Below are positions 24,518 through 36,583 of a stretch of DNA of 64,000 bases, piece by piece (within the stretch, counting starts at the first letter, position 1; each line of letters opens with the position of its first letter). Made by a program: the position numbers and the translations under genes. Location: assembly GCA_932521025.1 (NCBI GenBank), contig OW051472.1, positions 2,976,001 through 3,040,000 of the forward strand, in the 5' to 3' direction. The notes beneath the pieces were generated by a model that had not been told where the DNA came from, ran no database searches, and saw only the letters and a list, made by a program, of their open reading frames with translations. The DNA comes from Oscheius onirici. Its lineage: Eukaryota; Nematoda; Chromadorea; Rhabditida; Rhabditidae.

Positions 24518-25257
24518 CTATGCCTTCGGTTCTTCCTTCTTGAACCAACGCCGACAGGTGATCCCGTTGTTTTCCATCTTCTGAAATAAAAACTGTTTGT
24601 GTCTGAAATCTCAGATGGCGCCCGTGCTAGTTCTTCTAAGGGAAACACAAGTTTGTGCCTCGATTCGAGAAGGATTATGGTATTTTTAGCACGCAGAGGT
24701 TGCCGAAAGCTGTAGAAAGTCAAAATACCAAAATTTAACGAAAAAAAGATTTACCAAAACAAGCTTATTATCCTGGTCGACAGTATAAGCATAAGTCTCT
24801 CCCTTGTCGGCAGGATCATTCAGTCGGATGTGTTTTTCCAAAAGAGCATCGTCATTGAAATCAAAGGTGATCTGAAATCTGTGGTCTGTAGAAGGAAGTA
24901 TAAGCTCACACTGTGTCTCTTTCCATCCAGACCATCTCCCTCAAAAGTCTTGCCCAGCTCCCAGCCGTGATATTTCGTGTTCTTCTTGGAAGAAATGTTC
25001 TCCAGATTGAACCTGTGATCAGAAAATAAGAAAATATAAGGAAAAGACTCACTTTCCAGTCTCAGGAGCCTTCTCAATAACTTTCGTAACACTGGTGAAT
25101 TGGATCATTTTGCGGAGCAGCCAGTTGACTCCTGAAGCTTATTTTTTATCAAAATTCTGCAACAAAAACCTTTGGAAGACAGAAACTCATCGAAATTCTC
25201 GCTCCTTTCGAGCACGAAGCGTCCAAAGAACTTTTCAGGAATAGAAGAATCGGTCAT
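24518..25257 (-). CDS. Cytosolic fatty-acid-binding protein paralogue
   Basis: Five exons: 25257-25170, 25131-25053, 25012-24910, 24871-24755 and 24580-24518; 149 residues in phase. It begins MTDSSIPEKFFGRFVLERSE with no signal peptide, so it is expected in the cytosol. It aligns along its whole length with the secreted protein upstream: both have SENFDE, an SKKN-K-Y/H motif, ITFD, LEKH and a C-terminal KMExNGI/V block. The ending is CRRWFKKEEPKA, keeping Arg and an aromatic residue. The junctions before ITFD and before KME are conserved in position and phase. TTTTCAG directly abuts the ATG, an unusually clear trans-splice-type acceptor. Tandem duplication with loss or gain of the secretion exon is the simplest history. 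Confidence 0.9.
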
Positions 25258-25258
25258 C
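25258..25258 (-). promoter_or_regulatory. Trans-splice-like acceptor abutting the start codon
   Basis: On the minus strand the sequence reads ATTTTCAG immediately followed by ATG (25257). No coding exon upstream joins it. This is what a spliced-leader addition site looks like in nematodes. Confidence 0.6.
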
Positions 25259-26061
25259 TGAAAATAATATTATTTTGGGAGCAAAAAGAGTTAGGAAAGA
25301 TTCAAACCAGAGCAGTTGTTTGACGACCAGAGAGATCCAGTTGTTTTGGAGCGCGACAACCTGCTGGTCAAACAGATAGGAGGAGCGAGGTTCGATTAGA
25401 TAGCCACGATTTGACTCAATGTGATCGGAACTTCTTGTTTTCCGAAAAGAAAGTTTCGAATTCCATCGGTTAGCATTATGAACCCCATCTTTTCCGGGTT
25501 TTTTTGGTACCTTGTGTAGAGTTGGGTATTACATTGTGGCGCCAACCTCGCACTCTTTTCAAGAAGGCCAAATTTCTTGCTGTGAAACGCGATGGGGGAC
25601 TAATGTAAGTTATATCAGGGCAATACAATGTATTGGACGATGGCTCACGATGTTCAGCTTTGCGATACGCCATACTTCGTCAAATCTTTTCTGACTTGGC
25701 CATTGTACGGGGAGGGAACAGTTTCTGGTCTAGATACCATTTGAAGGAGTTCGAAATCTAGATCGAGGGAGAAATTATGTTTTTCGATAGGCTTTCAGAA
25801 TTCCCCGTAGACGTTCAATCGCAAGAGGTCGAGGGCAAGATAATATTCTAGCTGACCGACAACGAGGAGCTCTATTGAATCTTCTGAATAGTCTGTCCTT
25901 CATATGCAATTTATTCATTCTGACTTTGGGAACCTGGTTCAGATAATTCGCTTTAATGTTTTTTCCAGACTCTACTCTAGTAAACTCTTCTAGCAACCTA
26001 CAGTCCCCTTCCAATGTTACAATCGATATCACTTCATTGTAGCCAGTCTTTGGAGTTCTGA
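25259..26061. other. Intergenic region, no convincing gene
   Basis: An open frame of 96 codons occupies 25775-26065 on the minus strand, starting at GTG and overlapping the stop of the next gene. It has no recognisable motif and lacks a good start. I leave it as unassigned. Confidence 0.4.
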
Positions 26062-26541
26062 TCACATTTCGGCCCCGTCGGTTTCGTCATCGTCGTCCAG
26101 GACAGAGAAAGGAGCTGTAGTAGGGCGAGTCGAGACCTTTTTCGCGCCATTTCTCATCTCCCTGTTCAGTCTCTCAATCCTCTGATATTCTCCGGCATAG
26201 TGAGCATCTCTTGTCTTTTTGAATCGGTCCTTCTCCTCCTGTGCTCTCCTCAGATCGTCCGGCACGGGTGTCGGTGGCTCTCCCTCGAAGAGATGTCCCA
26301 TCGTTCTGGCTCGTGGCTGGTACGTCTCGAGCACGTTCCTTTCGTCGAAGATGGCCCTCAATCGACGGGACAGCTTTCCTCCATGGACACGATCCCATTC
26401 GATGGTGAAGATGGTCAGGAGAAGGGGGAGGTAGCTGGCCAGAGGGAGAAAACAGGCTGTAGAAAGAAGGCCAGCCAGACCGAGAGACGTCAGAACGAGA
26501 GTCGAGATGAGGAGTCTGTCGCTTGATGAATCCGCTGCCAT
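26062..26541 (-). CDS. Small two-helix membrane protein, single exon
   Basis: 159 residues without introns, rare in this window. Two hydrophobic helices at about residues 8-31 and 33-47 (ISTLVLTSLGLAGLL and PLASYLPLLLTIF) form a hairpin. A long charged cytosolic-type part follows, rich in Arg, Glu and Lys, with ERNVLETYQPRARTM, PPTPVPDDLRRAQEEKDR and a very acidic end (VLDDDDETDGAEM). Family not recognised. Base composition is GC-rich compared with the flanks and codon use looks like that of the expressed genes, which supports it being real. Confidence 0.6.
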   Translation of the reverse strand: MAADSSSDRLLISTLVLTSLGLAGLLSTACFLPLASYLPLLLTIFTIEWDRVHGGKLSRRLRAIFDERNVLETYQPRARTMGHLFEGEPPTPVPDDLRRAQEEKDRFKKTRDAHYAGEYQRIERLNREMRNGAKKVSTRPTTAPFSVLDDDDETDGAEM

Positions 26542-27253
26542 CTTCTGGATGCTGATAGGCTTTGTGTACTCTGTCTCTTTGTCTCTACGTGTACTGGATC
26601 GGCTATCCAGATAATTTCAATCGTTCACAGTATAGTCTTCTAGACTCATCCCAAGCCAGACAATCTTTGCGGAAACCCCTGCCCTCTGTTTGTCTTTCAA
26701 AATCTCAGTGTTCAATTCAAGAAGGGACCATTTCCGGTCAGACAATTACCTCCCTCTTTCAACATCAATTCTTCTTTTGAAAAGGAGCATGTGACAGATG
26801 TTTGTTTAACTTTTTTTCACTCCAAAAAAGTTGTCTGCCCCAGAAACTACTAAAACTAGACGAACCTCTGTAGAAGACGGGGAAGACGGCGATTTTCTGG
26901 AGATGTAGTCCAAATTTGAAGTTTTGTTCTCGTTTCTTTGAGCAAAACTTTCAAACTTCCAGTATATTAATTAGTAATTAAAAAAAACATTTGTAATTGG
27001 CTTTTGTTCAATATAGTTTTTTGAGTCTACTCCATCAAAAATCAGAGCCTCTTCTGGACTGAGAACCTAGGACGATCCGAGTTTATGTAGGTTTTGGAAG
27101 TTGCGGAACATCAACCTATCGTTGGATTTTTGTTTTGTTCAAGAAGACTTCAAGAGGAATAAAAGAGTCCAACCCATACGAATATTCCCCCAAAGAACAA
27201 GAAGAAGTACCGAAGGATTTTATTTGTGCCAATTTTTAGAAATCTTCTACTTC
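26542..27253. other. Intergenic region
   Basis: It lies between the 5' end of the two-helix protein and the 3' end of the kinase gene. AT-rich; no coding exon, RNA or repeat was recognised. Confidence 0.4.
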
Positions 27254-28576
27254 CTACTCTGTCCTGATGAGACTGCCACCTTCCGACTTTTCCTCCGTCT
27301 GCGCTCCAAGTTTCTTGCCCTTGAGCTGTTCCTCCTTTCCAGGCCAGTCGAGATTGAAGGCTTCTGCTGCTCCACAGATCGAGATGGAAATGTCCTGAAC
27401 AATCTTGAGCATCTCGTCGTAGTTCGGACGAGCCTCGTAGCTGAGAGCCGTGATGAGAGGAATGAGCTGCTTTAAGGCTTCCGGCGCGTCACAATTGAAC
27501 GGATTCTCGGCATTGTTCATCCCGAGAAAGACCATCTTGCAGCTGAGAATATTTTTCAGTCCGTTCCTTTCCGTTGTCGGGATCTTCTTCCACGGCAGAC
27601 CCTCCTCGCGATCGAACAGGTCGTAGATCATGTAGAGCCACGACTCGACATCGTCCTTCCGACTCTGCTCACAGTGTTGATGACAATGGACTGAGGCGTA
27701 GCGCGGCGTTCCGACAAAGCGAACCATCGAGTCCGGACGAGCCTTCCGCAGCTCCTTTCAGTTCGGTGTCCAGTCGTAGAGACGGCGCGAGATGCCAAAG
27801 TCGAAGACGTAAATGGTCTTGTCCGTCGCCGGGCTCGTGCTGATGGCAAAGTTTTGCGGCTTGACGTCCCTGAAATTATCTGCTACTTTTTAGAAAAAGA
27901 CGAAGACATACCGATGCAGATAGCCAATCTCGTGAAGGTCGCGAATGACTGTCAGAGTCTGCGAAGCCACAAAGAGGACAGTCGGCTTCGAAAAGTTATC
28001 CATCTTGTCCGGACAGATTCTCCTTCGAATGTCGTCAATGGATGGGCCGAGCATCGACATGACCACGTACTTCATGCCGGTCGTCTTGTCCTTTCCGCGA
28101 TCGATGAAGTCGGTAAAGTGTGTGCGCAGACTCGACTTCTGGACAGCATTGAGCACGGAAACTTCCGTCTTCAGACGCAGTTTTCCTCTGTCCTGTTGGC
28201 CTTCTGCATTCGGTTCCGTCTTCAGGGCACACGACTGACCGTCTTTCCACTTGCCATTGGAGCAGATGACGCGGTAGACGTCGCCGAAACCGCCACTTCC
28301 CAGCTTGTCTTGTACTCTGAAAACTTCTAGTCTCCGTCTCACTCAATGAAAAACTCATGTCCAGTGCATGGTGACACCGCAGACGATGGTTCCTGGAGCT
28401 AGTGGCACGGACTGTGGTGATTCCGGCGTCTTGGATGGCTTCTTCTCTGGCGATCCGAAAGACAGTCTTCGGCCCTTCGAGACGGACGTATTGCTGACAC
28501 TGACTTTTCTTCTCGGACCCGGAGGCAGAATTTTCTCTCCTTTCGAGACACTCCCGGCTACGTCCCTTTTTGGCGG
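27254..28576 (-). pseudogene. TTBK/CK1-type protein kinase with an in-frame TGA in the activation segment
   Basis: Exons 28576-28378, 28326-27912 and 27869-27254 join in phase; the first exon needs an upstream exon with the start, which I could not find. Before the kinase domain is a basic Ser/Pro-rich leader (SPEKKPSKTPESPQSVPLAP). The domain has the glycine loop KLGSGGFGDVY, the ATP-anchoring lysine in CALKTE, the catalytic loop HRDVKPQN, the metal-binding DFG in VFDFGISRR, and VGTPRYAS as substrate-recognition segment, all typical of the nematode-expanded tau-tubulin-kinase-like branch of CK1. Codon 27760-27758 is TGA, between DFGISRR and VGTPRYAS, where relatives have a glycine (one G-to-T change would create it). 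Everything downstream stays open and conserved, so the lesion is recent, a sequencing error, or read through. Confidence 0.8.
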
Positions 28577-29080
28577 CTGGCACGATCAAAGATGGCGGCT
28601 TCTGATGACTTAGCGCAGTAGACGAAACTGACTTTGGTAGACTAAAGTCAAGTTGGATTAGTAGGCAGAACGTCAAAACGTCTTTTTTCCAAAAACACGT
28701 TCACCCTCGTTGGTCTCTCAACCTTCCTTCAATTATATTTGAATCGCAATTTGGATGGACTCACACTTCCCGTCGGTTCAAAGATCTTCTAGGGACCTCC
28801 TCTCAGTAGTCAAGGGTTTTCTCCGACTAAATTGCCGTACATGTACTTCTCCCCACTCCAAGGGGAGCCCTCTCTATTGTGCTAGAGCCTGTTTTTTCTC
28901 TCCTAAATTCCCCACTAGTTGTTTCTGTTCTCGGCTATTGAAGTCCAACTTTCTGTTTACATTTCCCTCGACAATTCAGCCAGGATCGTAATTGAGGCTT
29001 TGGGCTTGTCATAACAGCTATTCCCGCCCGTATCATCTAGTCATCCAATTAGAATAGGGTCAGTGATCAGCGCTTTCTCG

Positions 29081-29204
29081 TTACCTCTGGTCCTCTTGCA
29101 TTCAATCGAGAAAATCTTTCGCCTTTTACTAAAGATTTCCGTGCAAGTGGACGCTTATGAGTAAAAATCAATTTTTGGAATCCCCTCGAAAGAGCGGGAC
29201 ACAA
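29081..29204 (+). repeat. Interspersed repeat copy, about 124 bp
   Basis: It runs from TACCTCTGGTCCTCTTG through GTGGACGCTTATGAGTAAAA to GAAAGAGCGGGACACAA. It is nearly identical to 43402-43525 and, in reverse, to 19965-20087. No open frame or obvious terminal inverted repeat. Confidence 0.88.
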
Positions 29205-29379
29205 TTCTTGTCAAGATATCACAAAAACTGTTCTTTGACCACTTGGTTCTGGATTGCAATCGTTGATCTCTTCACTTCAAAATCCCCCTTTTATCTAACA
29301 ACAATCTAGGATTTGGTCCTCTCCCAAAGATCAAGATGTCATTCTACCCTTTTCTTGAATTTCCCTCAGATTTTTAGGA

Positions 29380-29803
29380 TACTATCCTCATCAGGCTTGT
29401 TGAAAACCTGCGCTGGGCTGCGCCGCGGCCAGGTTGGACTTTGCGGCGGGCTAAAAAAAATTCATTTCGCATTTTTTTCTGATTTTTTTTGTTTCCCAAT
29501 ACGTCCCCCGATTAGATTTAGTTTTGTCATCAGAAAAATTAAAAGAAAATCGAAAACTGACAATAAAAATCGAAGAAAACTGCTATTTTTACCGAATTTC
29601 GTCAAAAAACGCATTTTCTTCTATTTTTGTCGTCAGTTTTCGATTTTCTTCCAATTTTTCTGATGACAAAACTAAATCTAATCGGGGACGTATTTGGAAA
29701 CAAAAAAAATGCAAAATGAATTTTTTTAGTCCGCCGCAAAGTCCAACCTGGCCGCAGCGCAGCTCAACAATCCAGAATCAACAAGCCTGATCCTCATCCT
29801 ACC
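29380..29803. mobile_element. Foldback element with long imperfect inverted arms
   Basis: The left arm (about 29380-29583) and right arm (about 29600-29803) are reverse complements over most of their length. They share CAGGCTTGTTGA ends, a GCGGCCAGGTTGGACTTTGC block, a TTCATTT/GCATTTTTTT block, the CCGATTAGATTTAGTTTTG block and a TCGATTTTC core. Only about 20 bp separate the arms. RNA from it would form a long hairpin. No coding capacity; resembles a foldback-type MITE. Confidence 0.82.
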
Positions 29804-32800
29804 CAGTTTAACTTCGCTACTCTGTTTAGGAGTGAGTTTTTATCCAGTTTCCTCTAAAAGACTACTTTGTTCTTTCCTCACCCTCGTGTTGATCAATTGT
29901 CCTGACTCCGCTCTGTCTGTTTAGCCATCTGTCCCCATGTTCGTCTCATTCAGAACGACAAGCCCGCTGCTCAAACAAATCTCCGGAAAAGTTGAGCCAA
30001 GTTTCTTGATGTCTTCTCAAAATCCCTCTTCAAAATCCTCAAAATCTGAACAGAGGCATCTTGAACAAGAGACCATCTGGTCTGTAATTGCTCTCGACTG
30101 ACTAACTGCCTCTTATCCCACGCGACAGATCTCTTTCTCAACTTTTGAGCCCTCGAGGTCAAGCTTCTGGACACCTTTGTCGCCATTCTTTTCCGCTAGT
30201 GAGAGAGACGGTTACAAGAGGACACGTGTTCCTCGGTTCTTTTCAACTTTTTGGAGTCTGATGTTGGAAGAGACTGACTAACTGTCTTTTATTACAGCCT
30301 ATTAGACAGTTCACTATGGGACAAGAATCAAGCTATAACACTTTCATACCAAATCATGTACCAGTCACTGTTGCTAATGATGATGTCACTGTGTCGTCAA
30401 TGTCACTTTTGATAACTGAATTTCATATTGTCATAAAACTGAGCTGGAACCCTTTATCCGCTCTGGACAGTCTAATATCCCAAAGCCGGTCTCCACTTTT
30501 TATTTGGACTCTCTAGAACATTAAAAATACAAAAATGCCCTTGCCAGTCTGCTCGAAGTTCTCAACCCTGATGCCCATAGAAAGTTCGCTCATTCGGCAA
30601 ATGCATACCCGTACAAATACTTCCAGAATGACCTCTGTTCTCTTGTTGTCGATCTCTTTTATTTGCCCAGTTTTCCCCAAAAAATTCAAAATCCATGCTT
30701 TTACGGCTAGTCAAAACTGCCGGCTTAATCAGCTGACACATGGTCGTCGGCTCTGTGTCCTTTCTACACCACTTGATGCATGTTCGTTCGCAAATAGTAG
30801 AGAGGCTAACAGGAAGGCGAGTCAACAGCAACCTCGATCGAATCTTGTCGCTTTAGAGAGAGACTATTTCTACCCCCGGTTGTCCAGTACACCGCCTCCT
30901 GTATTTGTTTTCTTTGCCCATGACGAGAGAAAGTGAGAGCGCGTGAGCTTGAAGGTGTCCTTTGTACTCCGCCTACACGACAGTTACTCATTTCCCACAT
31001 GTACCGACAGTTTTCGTTGGCGCCATCGAGAAATTCAATACCTTGTTCGAAAGAGACCGCTAAGCGATCAAGAGGTAGATGTTCTCATATTCTTCTCTTT
31101 CCCTTTAAACTTAAAGTTCTCATTGACCAGTTCAAAACTCTCTGTTTGAGTTTGATATTAGTTGCTGTTTGTCTAGGGAATCAGTTGCACCTTTTCATTG
31201 GCAGATTTTTTCACCTTTTGGTGTCGAACAAATCTCAACGAGTTTTTGTAAGGATATCAAACGATTTTAAGCATATGTTTGTCAAAAACTTTAACGTAAC
31301 GAATTAGGTATTGCGTACGTACAAAAACATTATGAAATTGGGTAATGGCGAGCGTGCAGACCTTGGTAAACGACAAGTAAAAAACGGTAACATTTGGCCT
31401 AAGTTATGCTATTCTAGCCAGTGTCTTAGCAAAGGTAGTCGAAGCTTTCAAACTTTAGGAAATTCTCTCGTTATCGAATCGGTTGAGGCAGTTTTCCCTG
31501 TCGTTTACTCTCCCTAGGTAAAAATACAACTGTTCAAAAGTCAGCTCCCCATCCCGATCGGTGTTTGATCGTTGTTTTTGTCCTCTTCGAGTAGTTGTTA
31601 CACATTACGACTTTATCCCGCCTGTACAATCCCCGATCCAGACAGTGAGTGAGTCGAGACTCTTGATCATTTCTCTCAACTCCGACACACGCCATTATTG
31701 TTTTTCCATGAAATCTAGGAGGCAACATTTCGTGGCTGGCTGATGAAACCCAATCGTTGTGTCGGCCATTTGCTCTCTTCGCTCCTCATTTTGAAGCTGT
31801 CGCCTTTCACACAGGGGACCCTGAATTGGCCAGGAGGGCAGCCGCACCTTTAACTACTTTATTATGCTCAAATCTATGTTTTGTTCGAGTGGTTACTTGC
31901 TAGAAAGACCAACTGAATCTTGAGACAACGAAGGTTCTCTATGGTCCTGGGAACATCTTGTACTATCTTGTCTCTCTTTGTTTGAGTACAAGAAAACTTT
32001 TTTGTCGTGTTCTGCAAACTTATAGATCGTTTAACTCAACTCAACTTGTGTTAACATTTTGATTTTTCACTGCTCTCGAATATTCCCGAATTCCCAACTA
32101 TACTCTTACTATTATTGAGAACTGTGTTTGTGCTAGACCAATTACAAGCCAACTGGAAAACCTAGAATTTAGCAAAGAACTGCCATTTCTGCAGAGATTT
32201 CTCGGACGATTAAATTAAACCGGCGAGCACATGACCTCCGATAGTTTTTATATTTCAATTAGCCGTTTCCTTTCCTGATAGGCTAAAGAGCAACAGAATT
32301 TTGGACTATGTTATGATTTTTTCGAATATATTAGTGTTTCTCGCTCGAGCTACCAATATTTTTCAAAGTTGTAGCTTTTGATCTTTCCTTCCCTTCTAGG
32401 AACAACAATTACTTGGAATTTGCGGTTTTTGACAGAAAGGTGCAGAACGGTTTGTACCAATCCAATAGGTTTCTGTGAGAAACATTTATGTTTTCTGCTC
32501 TCTCAACGACTGTTTGTCGAAACAAAGCACGTAGTTCTTTTGTGTACAATGTACTCTAAAATTAGCTAATCTTTTTTTATTGATCTACTCAATTTTGGTC
32601 TATAATCCGAACCGTTCCCAATTTTAGGCTCTGCACTCTGCAACTTTCCAGTTTTTGAAGAGCTGTGAACTTACTCGTCTATTCAACTGAATCCAGACCA
32701 AATAGGCCTATCTGTCCATCAAATCTGGATCTTTTTGACACAGTACGAGCGTCCTTGTCTCTCCAAAACATCCATATATTGCCACTCTCCGCGCTCCCCT

Positions 32801-32843
32801 TTTTCGAGCTGGCGAGATCAGTATCCTTGAGAGAGGCAAACGC

Positions 32844-32925
32844 GGCGAGATGGCCGAGTGGTCTAAGGCGCTGGTTTTAGGCACCAGTCTCTCTGGAGGC
32901 GTGGGTTCGAATCCCACTCTCGTCA
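32844..32925 (+). tRNA. tRNA-Leu (anticodon TAG)
   Basis: 82 nt. The acceptor stem GGCGAGA pairs with TCTCGTC. The D-arm is TGGCCGAGTGGTCTAAGGC (A box). The anticodon arm CTGGT-TTTAGGC-ACCAG gives anticodon TAG. A class-II variable arm TCTCTCTGGAGGC follows, then the T-arm GTGGGTTCGAATCCCAC (B box) and discriminator A. CCA is not encoded. No intron. All stems are intact, so it should be functional. Confidence 0.96.
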
Positions 32926-35900
32926 ACCAAGTTTTGCCCTTATTAAACATTTTTAGTCGGTGCGGAGTTCGAGACATAAGAGCCTTTGAACCGACCGCTT
33001 GCCTTCAAAGAAAAACGTATATAAATGAATCTAACTTTTTTGACTTCCTATTAGCTCTATTCTGCAACAGTTTTCACTCCTTTATTATCCGTTTTTCAGT
33101 TTCGAAAAAGGTTTAAATTTAGAATACTCATACGCAGCATTCCGTGTTTACCGTTGACTATTTTCAATCCTAATTACACTACCCGTCAATTACGTAGAAG
33201 CTTGTTTATATGAGGTCAGAATACGGTCTTTTCCTTTGACAATTCATCTCATCCGGACTAATTGCCCCATGTTCTTTGGTTTGATGGATGATCTACTGGT
33301 AATAATTGTTATGAGGGTCTCTCTCCTCCCTTCAATTTCCATTTGTTTACAGCCTTATTTCTCTAATTGTCGTGACTGACACTCTCCTTGATCTCAAACA
33401 GATAGACCAACATCCTGAGTTTAATAAGGCTTAGGTTCGTGTTTTCAACAGTCTTGCTTCCATCAACGTTTCGAATTTTGAATACACTCCGGTTTCGTAT
33501 AACTTTAGGAGAAGCATGCTTTTTCCCGGACTCTTCAAGATAAGGGCAAGTTACTGTAGAGTTTAACTGAAGTTGTTAGCCGGTTTACTGCAGTTTTCAC
33601 GCTTATCCTAAAACTGACGATCTGCACTGTGATTCGAGACAGTCAAATTTGAATATTTACGTTATCTAGAGTATACTGTATTTACCCTTTTTCCACTGTT
33701 TCTCTGAACCTGACACACCTCTGCTTTTTCCTTCTTTGGCACTTGAAACGTCAAGAAGTCTACGGGACTATTTCCGCGTACGGTCTTTTGACCGACACTT
33801 GAATTACAAAAGTGCCCTGTTCAGAGTACAGAAGACCCTAATCACGTGAATTTGTACGCGTATGTGCAAGCCTCCCTTTCCCCCGGAAGCCATTAAAACC
33901 TCACCCGCTACATACGTAATTTTAGTGTCCGAAACTGAACTAATGTTCTCTCCACGTCATCACAAAGAACTCTTTTCTTTACACAAAAAGTTGCTCCAAT
34001 TTTGGACTAAGAAAGAGCCCTTGTGACCTTTGACGTATTTGACGGAAACTGCAGACAGGAATTATTATTTCCGGACCCTGGTACTCATATCCCGAGTTTT
34101 GAGTTGCAAGTGAGGTTATGGCAAAAGCATAGCATTTCCAGCATTATCTGACACCGGAAACGTGTTCAGCAGCTACTAAACCTCCAGAAAAAAATTTGCA
34201 AAAAAAAAGTTTTACTTCTGTAGGGATCGAACCAACAACGTGTTTCAGAGGATCCTGAAACGTTTTGTGACATTTATTTCAGTGGAAAATGCTTCATTTC
34301 GGCTGCATCTTCGATTTTTCAGTATATAGACCTTTTTAGCAGCGCTTTCAGAAGTCTTGGCAATCTTTCTATTTCCACCTATCCTCAGCAGGTGCAATCT
34401 ATATTTGCACGTGAAGTTCACCTCCCACAAACTACAATAATTTGCGCGGGAGAATCTTCGATCCTTTCCTCTATCAGGTTCAAAGAACTGCATACAGTTG
34501 CTTCCCATTTAAGAAAACCTCCAAGTGCACTCGACCCGGAAGAATTTGAAGAGAGAGGGCGGCTTTTTTACTCTAACTGACTGTCGCGTCTGTCAAGACT
34601 CAGTTCCTTCTCTAAATTAACTCTGACATCAGAAACCTTCTCTTCTTTTTTCTGATAAACAATGATCACTTCACGTGAGGTCAGCGTAAGTTCTTCCAAA
34701 GGCAATCCGATCCTCTTTCTCCCAGAGCCGCTCTCTCCTTCTCTGTCGGCGCCAATCCCTCCAGTCAACAGCCCACCCCTTGTGTGAAGTTTGGAACATT
34801 TAATTGGAAAAAGGGGACATCAGCTACGTGACAGAGGTGGCAAAAAAAGAATCATCTTGTCGCTGCCTAAGCCTCAAAATTAAACTTTTTTCTGAGTGGA
34901 GCCCTTTTTGCCTTCTTCATTCGATGTGTTGCCAATCTTTTTTCTCGCTCTTGACTTGACTTGAATAGTCAGCATTGGAAGGTGCTCAAGTTTTGGTGGT
35001 ATTTCAAAAATATCTAGCTTTCCAGAAAAAATGAGGTAGATCTGTACGGCAATATTGTTGTATTTGTCAATCGAAAGTGTTTGGGATAGGTAAAACAGCG
35101 ATTTTTAATTAATGTCACTTACATTTGTTCCGTCAACAGTTCAATTGCCAAGTTTTACGCTGATACGATTCTTAGCGATCTGTTTCCATGTTTTTGATAG
35201 CTACTTGCTTCATACACTTGATCAACTTAATTCACCTCAACCGTACGTTCTGTCATCTCTCCTTTTCTCTCATTCATTTTCGGTCGATCAAAAGACCTAA
35301 CTCAACTCGCCCCGCTTGACCAGTTGCAAGACCTTTTTGCAACCGAATCAATCTCTTGGCCTCTCCGACCTCTAGACCAACATGTGTTTCTTCGTGCCGA
35401 AATTTGAGCATTTTTCGCGGTCGGGACCCGCTACGTCACGTGTCTTTTTACTACTTCCGCTTCAATTTAAACTGTATTTTTGGATAAACTTTGGGATCTG
35501 ATCCGAGTGCTCTCTTTCCCACGACCTGGGTAAAGGAATCCCCTCGATCAAACAAGATTTCTCATCTCTTCGAGGTTTTCGACCTTTTCAGCTCTAACTT
35601 TTATTCTTGGAGCTCTGTCTCCCACCCCAAAAAGCTCGCGCGTGAAATCGGCCACAAGAAGCGCCGTCACAATTTCACGCGCAGTTGATTCTGCAGAGGG
35701 AAACATTTAGACGATCATCGATAGAGGGTCACCTCTCTTTTTCTAGTTTTGTCTTTTCCAAATAAAGAACAACTGAACTCTTTTCCTGAAGTCTCAAGAG
35801 GGAATTGAGAGTGTCTCAAACACCCGTTGTCTGTCCTTTTGGGGGAAAACACCACTTCTTGTGTCTGAACAATAGAGAGCGGACAACTTAATTAGCAACA

Positions 35901-36565
35901 TCTGCTTCGCTCTTATGAGAATTTCGATTGTTTAAGTAAACTGACCACTAAATCAGCGAATTTAAACATGAGATAGATATGAATATGAGATAGTTCCTTT
36001 CAGAAGCTTTCAGTAGTTTGCCTCTCGAGTAGAAATTATGGTGGGGAAGCTAGTTTTACATGACATCACGGTTCCTTTAAATTTTGACTGTCAGATGCGC
36101 TAAACTACCGTCCGATTGACTTACCCAACGGACCCAATAGTTCATAACTTCAATAGTTTTCACAAAGTTCGGACAATATGTTAGAACTTTTTGGCTTAAG
36201 TGTATGGGTGGCTAAAATTTAAATGAAAGAAGAGGGATTAAACAAAGATCCTGTCAGGATGTTCGACAGTTTATTCACCTCTGTGTTCCCAGTCTAAAAT
36301 CGTCCATTCTGAAGGCGTCTCTGATTGCATTACCAAGAGTTCGGTCACGAACACGTCTGTTTCCTCCTTTTTTTCTTTTTTCGTGATACCCATTTTAACT
36401 GGCCTTTGAGCTAAAAAAAACAATCAAATTCTTAGTAGTAGGTTTTGAACCCTGCATCTGAAGTGTAGTTTTGAAATGGATACGTGTGTCACGAGGATTC
36501 TCATAAACATGTCTGTTCAACTTTGTTGATTATTTTTGAAAATAATAGGGAGAAGACAACACTTG

Positions 36566-36583
36566 CTCTCTCTCTCTCTCTCT
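36566..36583. repeat. CT dinucleotide microsatellite
   Basis: Nine CT units in a row, flanked by GCTC and GGAGG. Confidence 0.9.

Noticed and set aside
24129..24584. A 151-codon plus-strand frame next to the cytosolic FABP
   Set aside because: It runs antisense over the last FABP exon and shows no coding pattern upstream of it.
25775..26065. A 96-codon minus-strand open frame overlapping the stop of the two-helix membrane protein
   Set aside because: It starts with GTG, has no domain or splice continuation, and animal genes do not use such overlaps.
30535..30936. A 133-codon plus-strand open frame
   Set aside because: Composition is like intergenic DNA, no motif, and the opposite strand has open frames of similar quality.
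34190..34260. A tRNA-like TTCGATCCCTACA block on the minus strand
   Set aside because: The T-arm stem has a mismatch and no D-arm or acceptor stem can be built around it.
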